Part shown: positions 40,383-49,584 of the stretch, one piece after another
How the letters are laid out: every line of letters begins with the position of its first letter
Numbering within the stretch: position 1 is the first letter of the stretch
Assembly (NCBI RefSeq): GCF_030347395.1
Contig: NZ_CP128170.1
Coordinates: 3,038,001 to 3,102,000, forward strand
From: Microbacterium sp. ET2
Lineage (GTDB): Bacteria > Actinomycetota > Actinomycetes > Actinomycetales > Microbacteriaceae
Reading direction: 5' to 3'
DNA length: 64,000 nt
Notes under the pieces: generated by a model
The model's input: the letters and a program-made list of their open reading frames with translations, nothing else
Told to the model about the DNA's origin: nothing
Database searches by the model: none
Position numbers and translations under genes: made by a program

Positions 40383-42113
40383 GTGCTCGGCAAGCTCCTC
40401 GCCCGCTACCTCCGGCCCGGCTGGCCGCTGATCATCGCCGTCGTGGTGTTCCAGCTCGCGCAGTCGATCGCGTCGCTTCTGCTGCCGACGCTCAACGCCG
40501 ACATCATCGACAACGGCGTCATCACCGGCGACATCCCCTACATCTGGTCGACGGGTGCGGTGATGCTCGGGATCAGCCTCGTCCAGATCGTGTGCGCCAT
40601 CGTCGCGGTGTACTTCGGCTCCCGCCTGGCGATGGGCGTCGGGCGTCAGATGCGGGCCGATCTGTTCCACCGGGTCGTCGCCTTCTCGCAGCGCGAGGTC
40701 GGTCACTTCGGCGCGGCTTCGCTCATCACCCGCAACACCAACGACGTCCAGCAGGTGCAGATGCTCGTTCAGGTGTCGGCGACACTCATGGTGTCGGCGC
40801 CGATCCTCGCCGTCGGCGGCGTGATCCTCGCCATCAGTCAGGACGTCGGTCTGTCATGGCTGATGGCGGTGTCGATCCCGGCCCTCCTCGTCATCGTCGG
40901 TCTGATCGTGTGGCGCATGGTGCCCGCCTTCACCGTCATGCAGAAGCGCATCGACCGGGTGAATCAGATCCTACGCGAGCAGCTCAGCGGCATCCGCGTC
41001 ATCCGGGCCTTTGTGCGGGAGCCGCAGGAACGCACGCGCTTCTCGGTCGCGAGCGCGGAGGTGATGGCGACGGGCCTTCGCGCCGGCAACCTCATGGCGT
41101 TGATGTTCCCGGCGGTGATGCTGGTGCTGAACGTCTCCAGCGTCGCCGTGATCTGGTTCGGCGCGTTCCAGGTGCAGCAGAACGACGTGCAGATCGGCAC
41201 GCTCTTCGCCTTTCTGACGTACATCATGCAGATCCTCATGGGCGTGATGATGGCGACGTTCATGTTCGTGATGATCCCCCGGGCCGCGGTCTGCGCCGAC
41301 CGCATCGGCGAGGTGCTCGCCACCGACCCGTCGGTCGCGCCGCCTGCCGAGCCGGCCACTTCGCCGGCCCCCCGCGGCGCCGTGCGCTTCGACGGGGTGG
41401 CCTTCGCCTATCCCGGCGCGGCCGACCCGGTGCTCAGCGACATCTCGTTCGAGGTGGCGCCCGGAACGACGACGGCGGTCATCGGCTCGACAGGGTCGGG
41501 CAAGACCACCTTGATCGGGCTGGTCCCTCGACTCTTCGACGCCACAGCGGGTACGGTGCGGGTGGACGGAATGGATGTCCGCGACTTCGACCCCGACGAA
41601 CTGTGGCGCCGGGTGGGGCTCGTCCCGCAGCGTGCGTTCCTGTTCTCGGGAACGGTCGCCTCGAACCTGCGCTACGGCGATCCGGACGCCGGCGACGCCG
41701 AGCTGTGGCGCGCCCTCGAGCTCGCGCAGGCGGCCGACTTCGTCCGGGCCATGCCGGAGCAGCTGAACGCTCCCATCGCGCAGGGCGGCACCAACGTATC
41801 CGGCGGTCAGCGGCAGCGGCTCGCCATCGCGCGGGCGCTGGTGAAGAAGCCCGGGATCTATCTCTTCGACGACGCGTTCTCCGCGCTGGATCTCGCCACC
41901 GATGCGGCGCTGCGCGACGCGTTGGACACGTACCTGCCTGACGCGACACGGATCGTGGTGGCCCAGCGCGTCTCCACCGTCCAGAGCGCCGATCAGATCA
42001 TCGTGCTCGACCACGGTCGCGTGGTCGGAATCGGCACTCACGACGAGCTGGTCGAGTCCAGCCAGACCTACCGTGAGATCGTCGAGTCGCAGCTCTCGGT
42101 GGAGGCGGCATGA
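40383..42113 (+). CDS. ABC exporter half-transporter 1 (degenerate catalytic site)
   Basis: 576 residues: six transmembrane helices (1-~320) followed by an NBD. Walker A GSTGSGKTT near 371, signature VSGGQ intact. The residue after Walker B is Asp (YLFDDAFSALD) instead of the catalytic Glu, and the switch His is Gln (VVAQRVST), as in the degenerate halves of heterodimeric exporters. The GTG at 40383 has GAAGGG upstream and gives the family N-terminus (VLGKLLARYL); an ATG at 40341 behind TAGCGT is an alternative. Overlaps the partner gene by four bases. Substrate unknown; multidrug or lipid export is typical. Confidence 0.93.
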   Translation: MLGKLLARYLRPGWPLIIAVVVFQLAQSIASLLLPTLNADIIDNGVITGDIPYIWSTGAVMLGISLVQIVCAIVAVYFGSRLAMGVGRQMRADLFHRVVAFSQREVGHFGAASLITRNTNDVQQVQMLVQVSATLMVSAPILAVGGVILAISQDVGLSWLMAVSIPALLVIVGLIVWRMVPAFTVMQKRIDRVNQILREQLSGIRVIRAFVREPQERTRFSVASAEVMATGLRAGNLMALMFPAVMLVLNVSSVAVIWFGAFQVQQNDVQIGTLFAFLTYIMQILMGVMMATFMFVMIPRAAVCADRIGEVLATDPSVAPPAEPATSPAPRGAVRFDGVAFAYPGAADPVLSDISFEVAPGTTTAVIGSTGSGKTTLIGLVPRLFDATAGTVRVDGMDVRDFDPDELWRRVGLVPQRAFLFSGTVASNLRYGDPDAGDAELWRALELAQAADFVRAMPEQLNAPIAQGGTNVSGGQRQRLAIARALVKKPGIYLFDDAFSALDLATDAALRDALDTYLPDATRIVVAQRVSTVQSADQIIVLDHGRVVGIGTHDELVESSQTYREIVESQLSVEAA

Positions 42114-44101
42114 GCGGGCCGGGGCACGGGCGCATGCAGACGGCGCCGGTGGTGAGGGCCAAGAGCTTCGGTCCGAGCGCGCGACGACTGCTGGGCACCC
42201 TGAGTTCGGACAGACCTCGGCTGGCGCTCGTGCTCGTGCTCGGGATCCTGAGCGTGGGTCTGTCGGTGCTGGGCCCCAAACTGCTCGGCGACGCCACGAA
42301 CATCGTCTTCGCCGGCTTCCTCTCCCTTCAGGCGCCGGCTGGGGCGACCAAGCAGGAGGTCGTCGACCAGCTCGTCGCCGCCGGGCAGGAGCAGCAGGCC
42401 GACCTCGTCCGCGCCGTCGACTTCACCCCCGGGGCCGGTATCGCATTCGAGGCGCTGGGCGCGGTCATCCTCGCCGTGCTCGCCGTCTACGTGTTCTCGA
42501 GCATCTTCGGCTGGCTCCAGGCGCGGCTGCTCAACGGCATCGTGCAACGGGCGATGAACCGCCTGCGGCTGCAGGTGGAGGACAAGATCCACCGCCTGCC
42601 GCTGTCGTATTTCGACCGGGTGCAGCGAGGCGAGCTGCTCAGCCGGGTGACCAACGATGTCGACAACATCGGCCAGTCGATGCAGCAGACGCTGTCGCAG
42701 GTGATCATCTCGCTGCTGACGGTCATCGGTGTGATGGTCATGATGTTCCTCATCTCGCCCCTCCTCGCGCTGATCGCCCTCGTGACCGTGCCGCTCACGC
42801 TCGTCATCACGGCCGTCGTGGCGGGCCGTTCGCAGAAGCTCTTCGCCGCGCAGTGGAAGGCGACGGGGGTTCTCAATGCGCGCGTCGAGGAGACCTTCTC
42901 CGGCCACGCGATCGTGAAGGTGTTCGGCCACCAGCGCGAAGTGGAGGCCGACTTCCTGGCCGAGAACGAGGAGGTGTATCGCGCCAGCTTCGGCGCGCAG
43001 TTCCTCTCCGGGATCATCCAGCCCGCGATGATGTTCGTCGGAAACCTGGTCTACGTCGCCATCGCCGTCGTGGGCGGCATCCAGGTGGCATCCGGTCTTC
43101 TTTCCATCGGCAGCGTGCAGGCCTTCATCCAGTACTCGAGGCAGTTCACCCAGCCACTTGCTCAGCTCGGCTCGATGGCCAATCTGCTGCAGTCGGGCGT
43201 CGCCAGCGCAGAGCGCGTGTTCGAGCTGCTCGACCGGGCCGAGCAGACTCCTGACGCGGAGCCCGCCGAGACCGCTCCGGCGTCGGCGAAGCGGCTGGCG
43301 TTCGAGGACGTGTCGTTCCGCTACAGCGCCGACACGCCGCTCATCGACGGCCTCGACCTCACCGTCGAACCAGGCAGCACGATCGCCATCGTCGGTCCGA
43401 CCGGGGCGGGCAAGACCACGCTGGTGAACCTGATCATGCGCTTCTACGACGTCGACTCGGGCCGTATCGCACTCGACGGCGTCGACACCCGTCGGATGAC
43501 CCGTGACGACCTCCGCTCCCGTACCGGCATGGTCCTCCAGGACACCTGGCTGTTCGCCGGCAGCATCCGTGAGAACATCGCCTACGGGCGCCCCGACGCC
43601 GACGACGCCGCGATCCTCGACGCGGCGCGGGCCGCGTACGTCGACCGGTTCGTCCACGCTCTGCCGGACGGCTACGACACCGTGCTCGACGATGAGGCGG
43701 GGAACCTGAGCGTGGGTGAGCGCCAGCTCATCACTATCGCCCGCGCGTTCCTCGCCGATCCGCGCATCCTCATCCTCGATGAGGCGACCTCGTCGGTCGA
43801 CACCCGCACCGAGCTCCTGATCCAGCGGGCGATGTCGCAGCTGCGGCAGGACCGCACGGCGTTCGTCATCGCCCACCGGCTCTCCACCATCCGCGACGCC
43901 GACCTCATCCTCGTGATGGAGGACGGCCGGATCGTCGAGCAGGGGACGCACGAGGAGCTTCTCGCGGCCGGCGGTGCCTACCGGCGTCTGTCCGATGCGC
44001 AGTTCCGCGCAGCCGTGACCGATGCCGAGGACGACGAATCGGATGCCGCGGACGCGGCGGGGGAGTCCGCGGGGCCTTCCCGCGTGTCCACTAGGATGTG
44101 A
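42110..44101 (+). CDS. ABC exporter half-transporter 2 (catalytic half)
   Basis: 663 residues: a cytosolic N-terminus, six transmembrane helices with an unusually long first outer loop (about 65-105, Gln/Ala-rich), then an NBD. Walker A GPTGAGKTT near 428, Walker B LILDEATSSVD with the catalytic Glu, switch His in VIAHRLST. Its signature is LSVGE rather than LSGGQ. Combined with the first half, one ATP site is canonical and one degenerate. The C-terminal tail is acidic (DAEDDESDAADAA). ATGA overlap with the first half. Confidence 0.93.
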   Translation: MSGPGHGRMQTAPVVRAKSFGPSARRLLGTLSSDRPRLALVLVLGILSVGLSVLGPKLLGDATNIVFAGFLSLQAPAGATKQEVVDQLVAAGQEQQADLVRAVDFTPGAGIAFEALGAVILAVLAVYVFSSIFGWLQARLLNGIVQRAMNRLRLQVEDKIHRLPLSYFDRVQRGELLSRVTNDVDNIGQSMQQTLSQVIISLLTVIGVMVMMFLISPLLALIALVTVPLTLVITAVVAGRSQKLFAAQWKATGVLNARVEETFSGHAIVKVFGHQREVEADFLAENEEVYRASFGAQFLSGIIQPAMMFVGNLVYVAIAVVGGIQVASGLLSIGSVQAFIQYSRQFTQPLAQLGSMANLLQSGVASAERVFELLDRAEQTPDAEPAETAPASAKRLAFEDVSFRYSADTPLIDGLDLTVEPGSTIAIVGPTGAGKTTLVNLIMRFYDVDSGRIALDGVDTRRMTRDDLRSRTGMVLQDTWLFAGSIRENIAYGRPDADDAAILDAARAAYVDRFVHALPDGYDTVLDDEAGNLSVGERQLITIARAFLADPRILILDEATSSVDTRTELLIQRAMSQLRQDRTAFVIAHRLSTIRDADLILVMEDGRIVEQGTHEELLAAGGAYRRLSDAQFRAAVTDAEDDESDAADAAGESAGPSRVSTRM

Positions 44102-44169
44102 AGACGCCACCGCCGGCGATCGTGCCGATCCGGTGGCGAATGCGAGCCGATGTGGGGAGAGGAGAGCAG

Positions 44170-44988
44170 GTGCCTGAGATCTCCTCCGGAGACCGCGTGA
44201 TCGAACTCCCGGATGCCACGCTGTCGTTGCGCTGGGCCGCCACCACGCACACCGGACGGCGACGCGAGGTGAATCAGGACGCCGTGCTCGCCTCGTTCCC
44301 CCTCTTCGCCGTCGCCGACGGCATGGGCGGTCACATCGGGGGCGAGATCGCCAGCGCCAGCACCGTCGATCGGCTGCGCGCGGTTGTGGAGACCGGACCG
44401 GTGAGCGCGAAGACGATCGAGAAGGCGCTGGGTCGTGCCGTGAAGGACATCGCCTCGCACCCCGAGACGACCGACGACGGCACCGGCACGACTCTCACAG
44501 GCGTCTATCTGGATCCGACGACCGAACCGGCCACGTGGGTCACGCTCAACATCGGCGACTCCCGGGTCTACGTGCTCCGCGACGACGACGTCGTACAGGT
44601 CACCACCGATCACTCGGTCGTGCAGGAGCTCATTTCCTCGGGGCGTCTCAGCCCCGAAGAGGCCGAGAACCACCCCTACGGCAACGTCATCACCCGCGCG
44701 GTCGGACCGAGCGAGAGTGTGACACCCGACTACGTGCGCCTCGACATCGTCGACGGCGACAGATTCGTGGTGTGCTCCGACGGGCTCACCAAGGAGCTGA
44801 CTGATTTCGGCATCCGTCATTTCCTCGCAGAGCACGACGATCCCGCCGGTGCCGTGGGAGCGATGCTCGACGCGGCGCTCGAGAACGGCGGTCGCGACAA
44901 CATCACGATCATCGTCGTCAACGTCTCCCTGCGCGAGAAGACCGCGGGCGCGGCAGCCGGCGTCGATTCCTCCACAGCCTCGGCCTGA
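44170..44988 (+). CDS. PP2C-family serine/threonine protein phosphatase
   Basis: 272 residues from GTG 44170, which has GGGGAGAGGAGAG upstream; a GTG at 44098 overlapping the ABC stop would add 24 residues. Metal-dependent PPM phosphatase with motifs RREVNQDA, VADGMGGHIGGE, DGTGTTLTG, NIGDSRVYVLR, CSDGLTKELTD and RDNITIIVV, so all Mn/Mg-binding aspartates are present. No transmembrane segment. It stands 43 bases before the EccC/EssC-like gene, a pairing that suggests phosphorylation control of that ATPase or its partners. Confidence 0.92.
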   Translation: MPEISSGDRVIELPDATLSLRWAATTHTGRRREVNQDAVLASFPLFAVADGMGGHIGGEIASASTVDRLRAVVETGPVSAKTIEKALGRAVKDIASHPETTDDGTGTTLTGVYLDPTTEPATWVTLNIGDSRVYVLRDDDVVQVTTDHSVVQELISSGRLSPEEAENHPYGNVITRAVGPSESVTPDYVRLDIVDGDRFVVCSDGLTKELTDFGIRHFLAEHDDPAGAVGAMLDAALENGGRDNITIIVVNVSLREKTAGAAAGVDSSTASA

Positions 44989-45031
44989 GAGGGAGTTCTC
45001 CACCGATCGACCGTGACGTGGGTCGTCATGT

Positions 45032-47986
45032 GTGCTCGGTGTCCAGGGTGGGTGGGTGTCGTCGTTCACTCCACGTCCTCCGGCTCTCCCGCCGACATCG
45101 TCACCGAAGGCGCGATCGTCACGCCGCCTCGAGGCGGCCGACGGCGAGGATCCCTTCGCATCCACCCTCCCCGACGACCCGGCACCCGACGACCTGCTCC
45201 ACCTCGAGGACGGGTGGGAGCCTCCGCCCCGGCCTCCGCTGCCCATCGTCGCCTCGACGGTCCCGATCCTCGGGGCCGGTGCGCTGTGGCTCGTGACCGG
45301 ATCCGTCCTCGCGCTGTGGCTCGCAGCCCTCGGGCCCCTCATCGCCATCGCGTCGATCGCCGACGCCGCCCGCACCGCCCGTCGGGACCGGCGTGAGGCC
45401 GAGCGGGTGGCCGCGCGGACGCGGGCGGACGTGACGCGTGCGGTGACGTCCCGTCACCGGAGGGAGCGCGAGCGGTGGTGGGGTGTGCACCCCGATGTCG
45501 CACGGCTCGTGGGATCCGACGTCGAGGTCTGGCGAACACATCGTGCCCGCGGCGACACCGTCGTCGTCGGCCGCGGACGCATCCCGAGCGCCGTTCGGGT
45601 CACCGGCGGACGGGGTGACCCGCGTGCCGGCGAGCTGCGCCGCCGCGCCGCGGTCCTCGAGGATGCTCCCATCGCGGTGCCGCTGGACGCCGGAATCGCC
45701 GTCATCGGACCGCCGCTGGTCAGTGCGGCCGTCGCTCGGGCTCTGGCGCTGCAGGCCTGTCTGCTGCATCCGCCCGGGTCGTTCTCTGTGCTGCCGTCGG
45801 CATCCGACGACGAGGATTGGCTCGCGAGGCTGCCGCATCGCCGGATCGCCGCCGGGCGCACTCTCGCGCTCCGAGCCGGGGGAGCGGATGCCTCCGACAC
45901 GGCCGATATCCGCATCGTCCGCGTCGGTCCGGGGGAACCACCGCCGCCCGGGTGCGCGGTCGTGCTCCGTGTCGACGATCCCGACCAGGCGCAGGCCGAC
46001 ATCGGGGGCCAGACGTATGAGATCAGGCCTGAAGCGGTCGGGCGCGCGCAGGCGGCGTCGATCGCAGATGATCTGGCCCAGCGTGCCGCGCGCTCGTTCG
46101 GAGACCTGGGCGGGGACGACCGCACTGTCCGGCTGGCCGACCTCCTCGCCGATGACGGCTGGTCGCCCGTCGCCGACGGTGGACTGGCGGCCACGATCGG
46201 ACGCGATCGCGGCCCGGTGTCGGTGGACCTCGTGGAAGACGGTCCTCACGCCGTCGTCACCGGCATGACGGGGTCGGGCAAGAGCGAGCTCCTCGTCACC
46301 TGGGTGCTGGCCCTGTGCGCCCGCTACTCCACCCGCCAGGTCACCTTTCTCCTCGCCGATTTCAAAGGCGGCACCGCGTTCCAGCGCCTCGCGGACCTCC
46401 CGCACGTCACCGGCGTCCTCACCGACTTGGACCCCGGAGGTGCCCGCCGGGCGATCGAGAGCCTCCGGGCCGAGATACGGTGGCGGGAATCCGAGCTCGC
46501 TCGCACCGGCGCCCGTGACATCCGGGATGACCGCGCCGAGCTGCCGCGGCTCGTCGTGGTCGTCGACGAATTCGCTGCGCTCCTCGCCGAACATCCCGAA
46601 CTGCAGGCGCTGTTCACCGACCTCGCCGCCCGCGGAAGGGCGCTGGGGATGCACCTCATCCTCGGCACCCAGCGCACGACGGGCGTGATCCGCGAGGGCC
46701 TGTGGGCGAACCTGCCGCTGCGATTGAGCCTGCGGGTCGCCGACGCCGCCGACAGCCGAGCCGTGCTGGGGACGGATGACGCGGCGGGTCCGGTGTCGTC
46801 GGGAACCGAGCGCGGCACCGCGTGGCTTCGCCGGAGCGTCGATGCCGCGCCCCGGCGATTCCGGGTGGCACTCGCCGGAGCCGACGAGGTCGCCTCCGTC
46901 CGCCACGCCGCCCAGGGACCGGCACCGCGACGCTCCTGGCTGCCGGCACTGCCGGTGCGTGTCGACCTGGCCGATCTGCGGGTGCCGGCCGCGGAGGACG
47001 GGTCGGCGGCGCCCCTGATCCTCGGGCTGCTCGATGAACCCGAACAGCAGCGGCAGCGGCCGGCGTTGCTCGAGCGCCGCACCGCAGGAGTGGTGTTCCT
47101 CGGACGAAGCGGCAGCGGCCGGTCGACCGCGTTGCAGACCCTCGGCGCTCAGCGCGCGGATTCCGCGACGTGGGTGCCGGCCGATCCGGAAGCGGCGTGG
47201 GATCTCGTGGCCGACCTCGTCCGCGCTCCGCGTTCGGTGCCACGCTCTCCGCGGCTCATCCTGGTCGACGACGTCGATGCGCTGGTCGGACGCTATCCGA
47301 TGGACTACGCCGGCCAGTTCGTACAGCGGCTCGAGGATCTTCTCCGCGGCGCCGGGGGTGAGGGCGCCGTCGTGGCACTCACCGCGCAGCGGCTGACCGG
47401 CGGGGTGGCGCGCCTGGTCGATCTGGTCCCGCGGCGCGTCCTGCTCGCCACCGCCTCACGTGCCGATCATGTCGCACTCGGCGGCGACCCGGCCGGGTGG
47501 GAGGCCCATGCGGTACCGGGGCGCGGCACGATGGACGGCATCGCCGTGCAGGTGGCCACGGCGTGGGACGCCGCGGTCCCGCGCCCGGCCGATCCGCCCG
47601 CGATCTGGCGCCCTCGAGAGCTCACCGGGTTCGTGACGCGGCGCTCGCCGCAGGCGCGCGCGGCGCTTCGCACCTGGGAGGAGGCGGGGGCCGCACTGAT
47701 CGACCTCGACGCCTTCGACGCCGGAGTGGAGCGCGGCAGTCGGACCGGGCGCGTCGTGGTCGTCGGCGAACCTGATGAGTGGCAGCGGCACTGGCGGACC
47801 CTCGGGCTGATCCGGTCTGACCACGACCTGGTCGTCGACGCCGCCTGCGGGCCGGAGTATCGGATGCTGACGGCCGACCGCGACCTTCCTCCGTACTGCC
47901 TGACCGGACGCGGCCGAGCCTGGCTGCGCCACGCGGGTGGCGAGCCCCGCCGCATCCTTCTTCCCGACGTACCCGCGCATGCTTGA
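45032..47986 (+). CDS. FtsK/SpoIIIE-type ATPase, EccC/EssC-like
   Basis: 984 residues. Two membrane helices (about 72-115) precede a cytosolic region with two P-loop ATPase domains: Walker A GMTGSGKSE near 413 with Walker B LVVVVDEFAALL, and GRSGSGRST near 693 with LILVDDVDALV. This layout matches the secretion ATPases EccC/EssC of type VII systems (which usually have three ATPase domains) better than the DNA pump FtsK, which has four helices and a gamma domain. No WXG100 substrate gene or other Ecc/Ess component is visible nearby. The start is uncertain (GTG 45032 or 45056); residues 1-35 are not family-like. Confidence 0.8.
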   Translation: MLGVQGGWVSSFTPRPPALPPTSSPKARSSRRLEAADGEDPFASTLPDDPAPDDLLHLEDGWEPPPRPPLPIVASTVPILGAGALWLVTGSVLALWLAALGPLIAIASIADAARTARRDRREAERVAARTRADVTRAVTSRHRRERERWWGVHPDVARLVGSDVEVWRTHRARGDTVVVGRGRIPSAVRVTGGRGDPRAGELRRRAAVLEDAPIAVPLDAGIAVIGPPLVSAAVARALALQACLLHPPGSFSVLPSASDDEDWLARLPHRRIAAGRTLALRAGGADASDTADIRIVRVGPGEPPPPGCAVVLRVDDPDQAQADIGGQTYEIRPEAVGRAQAASIADDLAQRAARSFGDLGGDDRTVRLADLLADDGWSPVADGGLAATIGRDRGPVSVDLVEDGPHAVVTGMTGSGKSELLVTWVLALCARYSTRQVTFLLADFKGGTAFQRLADLPHVTGVLTDLDPGGARRAIESLRAEIRWRESELARTGARDIRDDRAELPRLVVVVDEFAALLAEHPELQALFTDLAARGRALGMHLILGTQRTTGVIREGLWANLPLRLSLRVADAADSRAVLGTDDAAGPVSSGTERGTAWLRRSVDAAPRRFRVALAGADEVASVRHAAQGPAPRRSWLPALPVRVDLADLRVPAAEDGSAAPLILGLLDEPEQQRQRPALLERRTAGVVFLGRSGSGRSTALQTLGAQRADSATWVPADPEAAWDLVADLVRAPRSVPRSPRLILVDDVDALVGRYPMDYAGQFVQRLEDLLRGAGGEGAVVALTAQRLTGGVARLVDLVPRRVLLATASRADHVALGGDPAGWEAHAVPGRGTMDGIAVQVATAWDAAVPRPADPPAIWRPRELTGFVTRRSPQARAALRTWEEAGAALIDLDAFDAGVERGSRTGRVVVVGEPDEWQRHWRTLGLIRSDHDLVVDAACGPEYRMLTADRDLPPYCLTGRGRAWLRHAGGEPRRILLPDVPAHA

Positions 47987-48018
47987 CCGCCGTCAGCCGC
48001 TGGCCATAACGTCAGCGC

Positions 48019-49560
48019 ATGGCAACCTCCCCTGTGACCCTGGGCCGACCCGAAGGCAAGGGCCTCGCAGCGGGGACGCTGGGGCTCTGGGGCTCGACCG
48101 TGATCGGTCTGGCATCGACGGCACCGGTGTACTCGCTGGTCGCAACCCTCGGATTCGTGGTCCTCGCCGTCGGCGCCCAGGCGCCGATCGCGTTCATCAT
48201 CGCCTTCGTGCCGATGCTGTTCATCGCCTTCGCCTACCGCGAGCTCAACAATGCCGTGCCCGACTGCGGCACGACATTCACCTGGAGCACGAAGGCCTTC
48301 GGCCCCTGGGTCGGGTGGCTCGGCGGGTGGGGAGTGGCCGTGGCGGGCACGATCGTTCTCGCCAATCTCGCCCAGATCGCCGGCATCTACTTCTGGGCAC
48401 TCTTCGGAGACGGCTCGTTGGCCGAGAACGTGCCGCTGGTCACCGCCACCGGTGTTCTCTTCATCGCCCTGATGACCTGGGTGAGCTGGCGGGGGGTGGA
48501 GATCGGCGAACGGATCCAGAACGTCCTCCTCGCCATCCAGTACCTCCTCCTGGCGGTCTTCATCGTCGCCGCGCTCTGGCATTTCTTCACCGGCACCGCC
48601 CCGAACCCCACGCCGTTCGACCTGGCCTGGTTCAACCCGCTCGGCTTCACCGATTGGAGCGCGTTCACCGAGGCCATCCTCCTGGCGATCTTCATCTACT
48701 GGGGGTGGGACACCTGCCTCGCGCTGAACGAGGAGACCAAGGACCCCAAGCGCATCCCGGGTCGGGCGGCGCTCCTGACCACCCTCATCCTCGTCTTCAC
48801 CTACGTCGGCGTCACCGTCGCGGCGATGATGTACGCCGGTCTGGGCTCCACGGGCGTGGGCCTGGGCAACGAGGCCAACGCCGACGACATCTTCCTGGCG
48901 CTCAAGGACGACCTGCTCGGTCCTCTCGCCCCGCTGCTCCTGATCGCGGTGCTCATCTCCGCCGTGTCGTCGACGCAGACGACGATCCTCCCCACCGCGC
49001 GTGGCACCCTGTCGATGGCGGTGTACAAGGCACTGCCGCAGCGGTTTCGCACGGTGCACCCCGTATACAAGACCCCTTCGTTCTCCACGATCGTCATGGG
49101 CATCGTCGCGAGCCTGTACTACATCGGGATGACGCTCATCAGCGACAACATCCTGCAGGACTCGATCCTGTCGCTCGGCCTCGCGATCGCCTTCTACTAC
49201 GCGTTGACCGGATATGCCTGCGTCTGGTATTTCCGACGCGACCTGTTCACCTCGGCGCGGAACCTCGTCTACCGCGGCATCCTGCCGTTGCTCGGCGCGC
49301 TGATGCTGAGCTACGCGTTCATCCAGTCCGCGATCGACATGTACGACGTCGACTACGGATACACCGTCCTGCTGGGTGTGGGCGGCACCTTCGTCGTCGG
49401 CGTCGGTTCGTTGGCGATCGGCGTCGTGCTGATGTTCATCTGGTACGCGTTCCCCGCGTCCAAGCCCTTCTTCCGCGGTGAGCGACTCAACCGTGACACT
49501 CCGGTGCTCGTGCCCGATGAGGGGGCCTATCAGCGGTCGGTGGACGGCGGGCTCAGCTGA
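48019..49560 (+). CDS. APC superfamily amino-acid permease
   Basis: 513 residues with about twelve transmembrane helices. The family start GLWGSTVIGLASTAPVYSL, TTFTWSTKAFGPWVGWLGGW in helix 3 and YWGWDTCLALNEETKDPKRIPGRAALL after helix 6 fit amino-acid/polyamine permeases. A cation symporter of amino acids or amines is likely; the substrate is not evident. ATG six bases behind TAACGT (48007-48012), a leaderless-type start. Convergent with the asparaginase gene, so an amino-acid use module is possible. Confidence 0.92.
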   Translation: MATSPVTLGRPEGKGLAAGTLGLWGSTVIGLASTAPVYSLVATLGFVVLAVGAQAPIAFIIAFVPMLFIAFAYRELNNAVPDCGTTFTWSTKAFGPWVGWLGGWGVAVAGTIVLANLAQIAGIYFWALFGDGSLAENVPLVTATGVLFIALMTWVSWRGVEIGERIQNVLLAIQYLLLAVFIVAALWHFFTGTAPNPTPFDLAWFNPLGFTDWSAFTEAILLAIFIYWGWDTCLALNEETKDPKRIPGRAALLTTLILVFTYVGVTVAAMMYAGLGSTGVGLGNEANADDIFLALKDDLLGPLAPLLLIAVLISAVSSTQTTILPTARGTLSMAVYKALPQRFRTVHPVYKTPSFSTIVMGIVASLYYIGMTLISDNILQDSILSLGLAIAFYYALTGYACVWYFRRDLFTSARNLVYRGILPLLGALMLSYAFIQSAIDMYDVDYGYTVLLGVGGTFVVGVGSLAIGVVLMFIWYAFPASKPFFRGERLNRDTPVLVPDEGAYQRSVDGGLS

Positions 49561-49584
49561 TCGTGCTCCCTGCGACCTCGGTGC

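Noticed and set aside
42068-44110. 680-codon open frame on the minus strand across the second ABC gene
   Set aside because: It is a mirror frame caused by high GC; the plus-strand frame shows all ABC motifs, and the minus frame has a biased His/Glu/Arg/Asp composition without recognisable domains.
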